Below are positions 19,842-26,851 of a stretch of DNA of 64,000 nt, in pieces. The translations under genes were made by a program, and so were the position numbers. The notes below the pieces were generated by a model that saw only the letters and a program-made list of their open reading frames with translations, had not been told where the DNA came from and did not search any database. Position 1 is the stretch's first letter. Each line of letters opens with the position of its first letter. Source of the stretch: Bradyrhizobium semiaridum (GTDB lineage: Bacteria > Pseudomonadota > Alphaproteobacteria > Rhizobiales > Xanthobacteraceae); assembly GCF_020329505.1 (NCBI RefSeq), contig NZ_JAGKJJ010000006.1:248001-312000 (forward strand), in the 5' to 3' direction.

Positions 19842-20347
19842 TAAGCCGCCTCATCCTGATCGTCTTCGCTATCCCTATTCAATAGATCGGCCGCCCGCCG
19901 CTCGGCAACGTCATCCGCAAAATCAAGGAAGAAAGATAGTTGCGGGTCGTCGGGGAACACCTTGTTCATGTGCTCCATGTCGCAGATGGCGCGGTAGACA
20001 TCGCTCGCAATGCCATCCCGCCGCTGACGTGTTGCCTTCTGCCGCAGGTTCGGGGTTCCGCCCTTGTCAGTATCAAACCATAAGCGATGCTGACGCCCGT
20101 CGTCCTCCAAGAGCATAACGCACTGCTTGGCTCTGTATGAGAATCCTGCTTCATCAGTGCGGGTGGCTTGCCTCAAAACCCGTGAGACCTGCTTTCGCAG
20201 AAATTTGCGCACGTCCTGCGGGCGTGGCGCGAGCCGCCTATTTTCAACGGCCCAGGTTATAAAGTCGTCCGGATCATTGGCGGCCTCGCCAGTGATTTCT
20301 TCCCACTCATCCCATGCACGCAGCAATTGATCGTCGAAGTTAGCCAT
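19841..20347 (-). CDS. transposon passenger: 168-aa acidic protein, unknown
   Basis: A soluble protein with an acidic, helical N-terminus (FDDQLLRAWDEWEEITGE), a central mixed region with RLWFDTDKGGTPNLRQKATRQRRDG, and an acidic tail (DSEDDQDEAA). I do not recognise a family. It starts 9 bases after the antitoxin-like gene and overlaps the next gene, so all belong to one transcript. It could assist the toxin-antitoxin module or the transposase; nothing in the sequence decides this. Confidence 0.65.
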   Translation of the reverse strand: MANFDDQLLRAWDEWEEITGEAANDPDDFITWAVENRRLAPRPQDVRKFLRKQVSRVLRQATRTDEAGFSYRAKQCVMLLEDDGRQHRLWFDTDKGGTPNLRQKATRQRRDGIASDVYRAICDMEHMNKVFPDDPQLSFFLDFADDVAERRAADLLNRDSEDDQDEAA

Positions 20348-20356
20348 TCTGGCCTC

Positions 20357-21505
20357 CTATAGTCCGGTCGGGACCAGTCGCCCCCAACCATCCACGAATT
20401 CCCAGTCCATCAAGTGGCTTCGGATGCTGTCTTGGTACTTTCGAAGCCAAGCGTAGTTCTGTCGCTTGTGCTGAATCTGCCCAACCACAATCGCCGGGTG
20501 GATTGCCAAGCGAGCGGCGAACGCGATCACGTCCTGCTCGGAGATGAACGCGCCCTTTCGGGCCAAAAACGAATTCAACTGCGCTTTTGGGATACAAAAT
20601 TCTACTGCGGCTTCATCCGCCCGTCTTTCCTCATCCGGCTTATCGGCGCTGTCGTCAAAATGAGTGGCATCTATTTCGTCCACCGGTGCAAACGACTCCT
20701 CTCGGCCGTCGCCCTGTAAGACGTGCTCAAGCTCATGGCGCAGCACGAAAGCGAAATTGTCGAAGCGGTCTAGACGTGTGGTCATCCCGATAGCGGGCTG
20801 GCCATCAACCCAAACGCATACGCCATCGATTTTTGATTTGGGCAGAGCTTCAACCAGCGCAAACCGGACGCCACAAGATAGCAAGATACTCGGAATATGT
20901 TTTAAATCGTCCTTGTCCTGCAAATGCGCCTTGATGCGCACCAAAGCCTTTCGAAGAGCATCCTCCGAATAGAGCGGGGCTTCCTGCATCTTTGCGATCG
21001 TCATTACCCGATGCAGCCAAGCGTATTGTATGGCTGTCGTGTTCTCGTATCCGCTGCTCTTTTTAGCGGCATGAGCCACGATTTGACCGGCGCCGACAAA
21101 TGGGATGTCTTCCACGCGGTTCTTGCCGAAGAACCGGAGCATTTGCAGATCAAGCAGACTAGGCTCGGTGTCTTCGATCCATCCACGCTTTATCATTTCC
21201 CGAACTGGGAAATGCGATACCCATGATGCGCGCGTGCGCACGCCCGGATCGACGGGTTTGACCCGATTCAGTTCATAGAGCTTCTGCAAGTTCGCGAAAA
21301 ACTCAGCGGGCATGTCGAAGGCGTCACCCAGCGCGGCAGCCAAGTCCGGGGTGATATTGGCCTTGCCGGTGAGAAGCGGGTTGAGCTGCTGCACCGACAT
21401 TCCAAGGATGTACGCCAGATCGACCTGAGACCAACCACGGGCCTCAAGCTCCTCCGTAATGAATGTGCCGGGATGGTCCACGGACGCGATTTTGATGTGT
21501 GCCAT
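20357..21505 (-). CDS. higA: HigA-like antitoxin: HTH domain fused to ImmA/IrrE metallopeptidase domain
   Basis: A 382-residue protein. Residues about 15-70 form an XRE/HigA helix-turn-helix (WSQVDLAYILGMSVQQLNPLL). The C-terminal half is an ImmA/IrrE-type zinc peptidase domain with an intact HELEH at 257-261. A long linker separates them. Classic HigA antitoxins are about 100 residues, so this is the large fused class. Its ATG overlaps the stop codon of the toxin gene by one base, giving the toxin-first order typical of higBA. Expected role: neutralise HigB and repress the operon, possibly with proteolytic control. Confidence 0.85.
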   Translation of the reverse strand: MAHIKIASVDHPGTFITEELEARGWSQVDLAYILGMSVQQLNPLLTGKANITPDLAAALGDAFDMPAEFFANLQKLYELNRVKPVDPGVRTRASWVSHFPVREMIKRGWIEDTEPSLLDLQMLRFFGKNRVEDIPFVGAGQIVAHAAKKSSGYENTTAIQYAWLHRVMTIAKMQEAPLYSEDALRKALVRIKAHLQDKDDLKHIPSILLSCGVRFALVEALPKSKIDGVCVWVDGQPAIGMTTRLDRFDNFAFVLRHELEHVLQGDGREESFAPVDEIDATHFDDSADKPDEERRADEAAVEFCIPKAQLNSFLARKGAFISEQDVIAFAARLAIHPAIVVGQIQHKRQNYAWLRKYQDSIRSHLMDWEFVDGWGRLVPTGL

Positions 21506-21801
21506 CAGTGATAATCCTCAACAGCGATTATCGTGACGGTGGGCGGCCTAGTCGTTTCATCGAGTGAGAATACGATCCGGTACTTCTCATTGACCCGAAC
21601 TGACCGATAGCCATCACGATCCCCCTTCAGTTTTTCGTAGTGCAAGCTTTTCCAGTTCCTCAGTGCACGATCATCTGGCGCGGCACGAATAAGGGTTAAT
21701 TTCCGCCTAGCGGACTTGATGACGGGGACAGGAAGCCGCGTTTGACCCGCGTCTTCCGTCTCAATCAGCGCCAATATTGGGTCTGCGAACACAATATCCA
21801 T
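21505..21801 (-). CDS. higB: HigB-like toxin, RelE/ParE superfamily
   Basis: A 98-residue protein ending in the RelE-fold pattern: WKSLHYEKLKGDRDGYRSVRVNEKYRIVF then strand TVTIIAVEDYH. This matches HigB/RelE toxins, which cut mRNA on the ribosome. The basic residues of the last strands are present. It is the first gene of the minus-strand operon. Upstream, TTGCAT and TATATA at spacing 15 could be its promoter. The start has no strong ribosome binding site, as is usual for low-level toxin translation. Confidence 0.82.
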   Translation of the reverse strand: MDIVFADPILALIETEDAGQTRLPVPVIKSARRKLTLIRAAPDDRALRNWKSLHYEKLKGDRDGYRSVRVNEKYRIVFSLDETTRPPTVTIIAVEDYH

Positions 21802-21908
21802 CCGCGCCGTATGACATTGATTCTTATATAGTTCAAGGCCGTTTAATGCAATGGCTTAAAATGAACTTTATGCTTGACAAAATCGGATTTTTTTGGTCAG
21901 ATCGACGC

Positions 21909-22811
21909 ATGAACAGGCTTTCGGTCGAAACCCGCGTCCAAATCCTCTCGATGCTCTGCGAGGGCAGCAGCATGCGGTCGATCAGCCGAGTTACCGGCGT
22001 GTCGATCAATACGGTAACGAAGTTGCTGGTGGACGCCGGGGAGGCTTGTGCGGCCTTCCACGACGCGACCGTGCGTAACGTGCCCTCCAAGGCTGTCCAG
22101 TGCGATGAAATCTGGTCGTTCAGCTATGCGAAGGCCAAGAACGTCAAGTTCGCCAAGTCCGCTCCGGACGATGCTGGCGACGTGTGGACGTGGACGGCGA
22201 TTGATGCCGACTCCAAGCTGATCGTTTCCTGGCACGTTGGCGACCGTGGCGCGCGTACTGGAACGGCCTTCATGCATGACCTGAAGGCGCGACTTGCCAA
22301 CCGCGTCCAGCTCACCACGGACGGCCACAAGGCCTATTTGAAGGCCGTCTTGGACGCGGGCTTTGATGCCGACTACGCGATGCTGAACAAGATTTTCGCG
22401 ACGGACTACGCCGGTCCCGGCCGCTATAGCCCGCCCAAGTGCATTGGTGCGATCAAGAACCCCATCATGGGCAACCCGGACCCGAACCTCATCAACACGT
22501 CATTTGCCGAGCGCCAGAACCTCACCATGCGCATGTCCATGCGCCGGTTCACCCGCCTGACCAATGCCTTCTCAAAGAAGTTCGAGAACCATTGCCACGC
22601 GCTGGCGCTGTACTTCTTCTTCTACAACTTCTGCCGAGTTCATAAGACGCTTGGCGCTACCCCGGCGATGGCGTCGGGCTTGGTCGATCACGTCATGAAG
22701 ATGGAAGATGCCGTGACGCTGATCGACAAGCGGACTGCGCCCGGTTTGCGCGGTCCCTACAGGAAGCGGGCTGTGGAAGGCTCTGGGGAAGACCCTGTGA
22801 ATTCAAACTGA
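21909..22811 (+). CDS. IS1-family transposase
   Basis: A 300-residue transposase. The N-terminal helix-turn-helix is MLCEGSSMRSISRVTGVSIN (residues 15-34). The catalytic DDE region includes CDEIWSF (D66), AIDADSKL (D99), TTDGHKAY (D138) and FAERQNLTMRMSMRRF (E201); which aspartates are catalytic is inferred. It is a single intact frame, unlike IS1 itself, which needs a frameshift. TTGACA at 21874-21879 may be its -35 box. Its last three codons (Asn-Ser-Asn) and stop lie inside the right inverted repeat. Confidence 0.9.
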   Translation: MNRLSVETRVQILSMLCEGSSMRSISRVTGVSINTVTKLLVDAGEACAAFHDATVRNVPSKAVQCDEIWSFSYAKAKNVKFAKSAPDDAGDVWTWTAIDADSKLIVSWHVGDRGARTGTAFMHDLKARLANRVQLTTDGHKAYLKAVLDAGFDADYAMLNKIFATDYAGPGRYSPPKCIGAIKNPIMGNPDPNLINTSFAERQNLTMRMSMRRFTRLTNAFSKKFENHCHALALYFFFYNFCRVHKTLGATPAMASGLVDHVMKMEDAVTLIDKRTAPGLRGPYRKRAVEGSGEDPVNSN

Positions 22812-22820
22812 GACACTACC
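22800..22820. repeat. right terminal inverted repeat of transposon
   Basis: Perfect inverted partner of 19376-19396. It encodes the C-terminal residues and stop codon of the transposase. Confidence 0.93.
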
Positions 22821-22828
22821 GGATTCCT
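22821..22828. repeat. target-site duplication, right copy
   Basis: GGATTCCT, identical to 19368-19375. Removing one copy and the element rejoins a continuous intergenic sequence. Confidence 0.9.
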
Positions 22829-22952
22829 GCGGGACAACGCGCCTTGAATGCCGTGCAGCGCGGGCGGACAACTCGATCGACAAATTGTCGACAAGCGGTT
22901 GATAGACGCCGGGATGGTTTTGTGGACATCCACTGAACAATCGGCGGCCAGC

Positions 22953-22988
22953 CAAAAGAAAAACACCGAGCGACAAGGTCGCCCGGTG
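22953..22988 (-). terminator. rho-independent terminator of flp pilin gene
   Basis: On the minus strand, an 11-base stem (CACCGGGCGAC / GTCGCTCGGTG, one mismatch) with a 3-base loop is followed by TTTTTCTTTT. It lies 27 bases after the pilin stop codon. Confidence 0.9.
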
Positions 22989-23015
22989 CTCCGAGAACGC
23001 CGCCTGGTGGTCTGT

Positions 23016-23180
23016 TTATTTCAGCGAGCTGCTGATCGTATCGAACTTGCCGCTCAGCGCGGTGCCGACGCCGTTGACCGCGGCGATGATGGCGATAGCG
23101 ATGCCCGCGGCGATCAAGCCGTATTCGATCGCGGTGGCGCCGGATTCGTCCTGCAAAAACCTAACGAAAATAGCCTTCAT
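23016..23180 (-). CDS. flp: Flp family type IVb pilin
   Basis: A 54-residue pilin: short basic leader MKAIFVRFLQDESGATAIEYGLIAA, with the G/A-T-A-I-E-Y-G-L prepilin-peptidase site, then a hydrophobic helix. Flp pilins are cut by TadV/CpaA peptidase and assembled by the Tad machinery for surface attachment. No tad/cpa genes are in this window, so this is an orphan locus with its own terminator. The family motif fixes the start at 23180. Confidence 0.92.
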   Translation of the reverse strand: MKAIFVRFLQDESGATAIEYGLIAAGIAIAIIAAVNGVGTALSGKFDTISSSLK

Positions 23181-23348
23181 GATAAGCCCTGCCCTTTGGT
23201 TCGCATGGGACGCCGGATCAGTTCCGGTTCCGGAACCGTAATAGTACGGCAAAATCTAAGGTTGATTTTACGGAGCAGGGGTCAATTTTCGCGATAATCG
23301 ACTGAATCAAAGTTGAAATTTTAGCCAAAACCGCCCTACCGGCAGGCA

Positions 23349-24233
23349 ATGACCCCCTCGACACATCGCGCCAGCATCACCCTTCCGGATGAATCGACGG
23401 CAAAACGCGTCATCGACGCGCTTTCCGAGACGTTTTTCGAGGATCAGGCCGCCTTCGCTGCCTTCGAGCGGCCGGATGGCCGCTGGGATGTCACGGTCCA
23501 TTTTGCCGAGCCGCCGGACAAGGAATTGCTTCGAAACCTTGTCGGACAGTTCGTGCGACAGAACGTCGCAGACAATCTGATCTTCGACTGCGTCGAGGCG
23601 AAGGATTGGGTGAAGGCGAGCCTGGAGGACCTGGTTCCGGTCCCGGCCGGGCGGTTCGTCGTCCACGGACGGCACGACCGGCACAGGATACCGCCCAATA
23701 AGCTCGGCATTGAAATCGAGGCGGCGCTCGCCTTCGGTACCGGCCATCACGGCACCACCCGCGGCTGCCTGCTGCTGCTCGACCACGTGCTGAAGGCCTA
23801 CCAGCCCCGCCGCGTGCTCGATCTCGGCACCGGCACCGGCGTGCTGGCGATCGCCGCTGCCAAAGCGCTGCATGGCCGGGTGCTGGCGAGCGACATCGAT
23901 CCACCCTCGGTGCAGGTTGCCGACGAAAACGCACGGCTGAACGGATCGGGGCATCTGGTCGACGTGATCCGCGCCACCGGCTTTGCCGCGCCGCGCTTTG
24001 CCGAGGACGGCCCGTTCGATCTGGTGCTCGCCAACATCCTGGCCAACCCGCTCCGGCAGCTGGCCGGACCGATGGCGCGGCACCTTGCTTCGTCGGCGCA
24101 AGTCATTCTCTCAGGTCTCCTGACCCACCAGGCACCGGCGGTGATCGCTGCCTACCGCGCCCGCGGGTTGGTGCCGCTCCGGCATCTCAGGATCGAGGGC
24201 TGGAGCAGCTTGTTGCTGCGCAGGATGCAATGA
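23349..24233 (+). CDS. prmA: ribosomal protein L11 methyltransferase
   Basis: A 294-residue SAM-dependent methyltransferase. It has an N-terminal L11-recognition domain, then motif I LDLGTGTGVLAIAAA near residue 158, upstream FGTGHHGTTRGCL and downstream DLVLANILANPLRQL, a strong PrmA fingerprint. It methylates ribosomal protein L11. The ATG at 23349 gives the usual length. Its stop overlaps the start of a broken cysteine-cluster gene. Confidence 0.93.
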   Translation: MTPSTHRASITLPDESTAKRVIDALSETFFEDQAAFAAFERPDGRWDVTVHFAEPPDKELLRNLVGQFVRQNVADNLIFDCVEAKDWVKASLEDLVPVPAGRFVVHGRHDRHRIPPNKLGIEIEAALAFGTGHHGTTRGCLLLLDHVLKAYQPRRVLDLGTGTGVLAIAAAKALHGRVLASDIDPPSVQVADENARLNGSGHLVDVIRATGFAAPRFAEDGPFDLVLANILANPLRQLAGPMARHLASSAQVILSGLLTHQAPAVIAAYRARGLVPLRHLRIEGWSSLLLRRMQ

Positions 24234-24352
24234 CCGCAAGCGGCAGACAGTGCGGCGACTGCACGTTCTGCTGCAAGGTGATGGCGATCGAGTAACTGAC
24301 GAAGCCCACCAACGCCGCGCCCGCGATAAAGGCGTCCGATCTCGACGGGTGA
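24230..24352 (+). pseudogene. remnant of a YkgJ-type cysteine-cluster protein
   Basis: Begins with an ATG overlapping the prmA stop (ATGA) and reads MTASGRQCGDCTFCCKVMAIE, then TAA at 24293-24295. The same frame continues LTKP... to TGA at 24350. The CxxCxxCC cluster at the start is the metal-binding entry of YkgJ-family zinc/iron-chelating proteins, normally about 150 residues. The remaining domain is missing, so this looks like a decayed gene fragment. The family name is from the motif only. Confidence 0.6.
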
Positions 24353-24362
24353 CGGCAATCGG

Positions 24363-24548
24363 CTATTTGGAGGCTGGCGGGTCGCGGCTGATGTCGGCCG
24401 GCTTGTCGCGCTTCAGCGTGCGCCTGATGCGGGCCTCGACGAAACGGTCCAGCATCTGGACGATCACGCCGCGCTGCTTCTGTTCGATCGGTGCGATCGG
24501 GCCGCGGCGGACCGGCGGCGAAATCTTCTCAAAGCTGAAGGCCGGCAT
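24363..24548 (-). CDS. small hypothetical protein, 61 aa
   Basis: A basic, soluble 61-residue protein (FEKISPPVRRGPIAPIEQK... RTLKRDKPADISRDPPASK) with no recognised domain. I chose the ATG at 24548 because GAGGAGA lies about 6 bases upstream, a strong ribosome binding site that would fall inside the gene if the ATG at 24566 were used. It stands alone between the YkgJ remnant and aminopeptidase P. Confidence 0.6.
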   Translation of the reverse strand: MPAFSFEKISPPVRRGPIAPIEQKQRGVIVQMLDRFVEARIRRTLKRDKPADISRDPPASK

Positions 24549-24761
24549 GGTGCATCTCCTCGGCATTGAGTTGAGACACTCCTGGGCGCTCCCGTTACGT
24601 TTTGACGAACCGCTTGCGCGTCAAGCCGTTCCGTCATTTCTGGTGTTGGTGCCACGATTCAAGCATAAGTTATGCCAAAATGTGATCGTGCTGGCCGCGT
24701 TGATCCGGACCAACCGGAGCGCGGCGTCTGACGCGATCCACCGAAAGAGAGTGCGAAGGCG

Positions 24762-26594
24762 ATGTTCGAAGCCCATTTCCAGACCTTCGAGGAACCCGAG
24801 AGCGGCGTCGCGCTAACCGCGCGCCTCAGCGCCTTGCGCGAGGAGCTGGCGCGCCGCAAGCTGACCGGTTTCGTGGTTCCGCGCGCCGACCAGCAGCAGA
24901 ATGAATATGTCGCGGCGTCGGAAGAACGGCTCGCCTGGCTGACCGGCTTCACCGGATCAGCAGGGCTTGCGATCGTGCTGACGAAGGAAGCCGCGGTTTT
25001 CGTCGACGGCCGCTACACCCTGCAGGCTGGCAAGCAGGTCGACCGCAAGGCCTGGGAGATCGAGCCGCTGGTCGAACCGCCGCCGGAGCATTGGCTGACG
25101 CGGCATCTCGGCGCCGGCGACCGCCTCGGATTTGATCCGTGGCTGCACACATCTGCGGCAGCCGAGCGGCTGGCCGCGGCCTGTGCCAAAGCCGGCGCCG
25201 AGCTGGTCGCGGTCGACGGCAACCCCATCGATGCGGTCTGGACGGAACGGCCGGCTCCGCCGCTCGGCCCGGTCACGATCCACGGTGCGCAGTATTCCGG
25301 CGAGATCGAGGCGGAGAAGCTGAAGCGGATCCGGCTCGAGATCAGCAAGCTCGGCGTCGATGCGCTGGTGCTGTCCGACAGCCACGCGGTGGCCTGGACC
25401 TTCAACATCCGCGGCGCGGATGTCTCGCATACGCCGTTGCCGCTATCCTACGCGCTGGTGCCGAAGGACGGCCGGCCCGTGGTGTTCATCGACCACCGCA
25501 AGCTGTCGAACTCGACGCACGACCACCTCGAGCAGTCGGCCGATGTCGAGGAGCCGGCGGCACTGGCGCCGAAACTCACCGAGCTCGCCAGGCGCGGCGC
25601 TTCGATCGCGCTCGACAGCGCCACCGCGGCCGACGCACTAAGCCGCCTGATCGCAGGCGCCGGCGGCAAGCCGGTGCGCGGCAACGATCCGGTCAGTCTC
25701 TTGAAGGCGGTGAAGAACATCACCGAGATCGAGGGCACGCGCATCGCACACCAGCGCGACGCGGTGGCACTGACGCGCTTCCTCGCCTGGGTCGACCGCG
25801 AAGCGCCGTCGGGCAAGCTGACCGAGATCGATGCCGTCGAGGCGCTGGAGAGCTTCCGCCGCGACACCGGCGCGCTGAAGGACGTCTCGTTCCCGACCAT
25901 TTCCGGCACCGGACCGAACGGCGCCATCGTGCACTACCGCGTCACGCGCAAAAGCAACCGGCGCATCGAGCCCGGCGATCTGCTGCTGATCGATTCCGGC
26001 GCGCAATATGAGGACGGCACCACCGACGTCACACGCACCATCGCGATCGGCACGCCGACCGAGGAGATGCGCGACCGCTTCACCCGCGTGCTGCGCGGCC
26101 ACATCGCGATCGCCCGCGCGATCTTCCCCGACGGCACCACCGGCGCCCAGCTCGACACGCTGGCGCGGCAATATCTCTGGCAGGCCGGCATCGATTTCGA
26201 GCACGGCACCGGCCACGGCGTCGGCAGCTATCTCAGCGTGCACGAGGGGCCGGCGCGCATTTCAAAACTCGGCACCACGCCGCTGAAGCGCGGCATGATC
26301 CTGTCCAACGAGCCCGGCTACTACAAGACCGACGCCTACGGCATCCGGATCGAGAACCTCGAGCTCGTGATCGGCACCGACATCAAAGGCGCGGAGAAGC
26401 CGGTCAACGCCTTCGAGACGCTGACGCTGGCGCCGATCGACCGCCGCCTGATCGATGTCAGCATGCTGAGCGAAGGCGAACTGGCATGGCTCAACGACTA
26501 CCACGCGCGCGTGAATCGGACGGTGCGGCCGCAGCTCGACGACGACGCCACGAAGCTGTGGCTGGATGACGCGACGGCGGAGTTGAAGGCATAG
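24762..26594 (+). CDS. pepP: aminopeptidase P family protein (Xaa-Pro peptidase, M24B)
   Basis: A 610-residue protein: two creatinase-like N-terminal domains (1-305) and a C-terminal pita-bread metallopeptidase (about 310-540). All five metal ligands are visible: LLIDSGAQYEDGTTDVTRT (two Asp), GTGHGVGSYLSVHEGP (His), LSNEPGYY (Glu) and IRIENLEL (Glu). It has the long three-domain form, like eukaryotic cytosolic aminopeptidase P, and releases the N-terminal residue before proline. The symbol is by family. Confidence 0.9.
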   Translation: MFEAHFQTFEEPESGVALTARLSALREELARRKLTGFVVPRADQQQNEYVAASEERLAWLTGFTGSAGLAIVLTKEAAVFVDGRYTLQAGKQVDRKAWEIEPLVEPPPEHWLTRHLGAGDRLGFDPWLHTSAAAERLAAACAKAGAELVAVDGNPIDAVWTERPAPPLGPVTIHGAQYSGEIEAEKLKRIRLEISKLGVDALVLSDSHAVAWTFNIRGADVSHTPLPLSYALVPKDGRPVVFIDHRKLSNSTHDHLEQSADVEEPAALAPKLTELARRGASIALDSATAADALSRLIAGAGGKPVRGNDPVSLLKAVKNITEIEGTRIAHQRDAVALTRFLAWVDREAPSGKLTEIDAVEALESFRRDTGALKDVSFPTISGTGPNGAIVHYRVTRKSNRRIEPGDLLLIDSGAQYEDGTTDVTRTIAIGTPTEEMRDRFTRVLRGHIAIARAIFPDGTTGAQLDTLARQYLWQAGIDFEHGTGHGVGSYLSVHEGPARISKLGTTPLKRGMILSNEPGYYKTDAYGIRIENLELVIGTDIKGAEKPVNAFETLTLAPIDRRLIDVSMLSEGELAWLNDYHARVNRTVRPQLDDDATKLWLDDATAELKA

Positions 26595-26619
26595 CACGCA
26601 CAAGCATCCACACACTCGG

Positions 26620-26722
26620 CGTCATCCCCCGCGCATGCGGGGGATCCAGTACGCCGGGACCTATCGGCTCAACAACGACTGCCTCTGAAATACTGGGTCC
26701 CCCGCTTACGCGGAGGACGACA
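26620..26722. repeat. dispersed palindromic repeat between pepP and efflux gene
   Basis: The arms CGTCATCCCCCGCGCATGCG (from 26620) and its near reverse complement (to about 26722) flank a 35-base centre; each arm is itself a small hairpin. Such GTCATCCCCCGC repeats are widespread in Bradyrhizobium genomes from general knowledge. Confidence 0.75.
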
Positions 26723-26851
26723 GTGGGGCTTGTTGCGCGAGACGAAATTTCCGCCTCGCCTTTCGGTTTCGGCATGGGCGCATGCCGAAACACCCGTATT
26801 CCGCGCAGCCGGGATCGCTACAGTCGATTCACAACACTGGACCGGACCTGA

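Larger units (their letters stand above)
19376..22820. mobile_element. complete IS1-family transposon with toxin-antitoxin passenger operon
   Basis: A 3445-base element with perfect 21-base terminal inverted repeats starting GGTAGTGTCTCAG, fitting the IS1-family GGnnnTG end rule. It is flanked by the 8-base direct repeat GGATTCCT. It encodes a 300-residue transposase on the plus strand and, divergently, five genes: higB-like, higA-like and three unknown small genes. Typical IS1 elements are under 1.2 kb; larger passenger-carrying relatives exist in the ISMhu11 group. Both ends and the transposase are intact, so it may still move. It inserted between the PYROXD2-like gene and the flp pilin terminator without breaking a gene. 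Confidence 0.92.
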
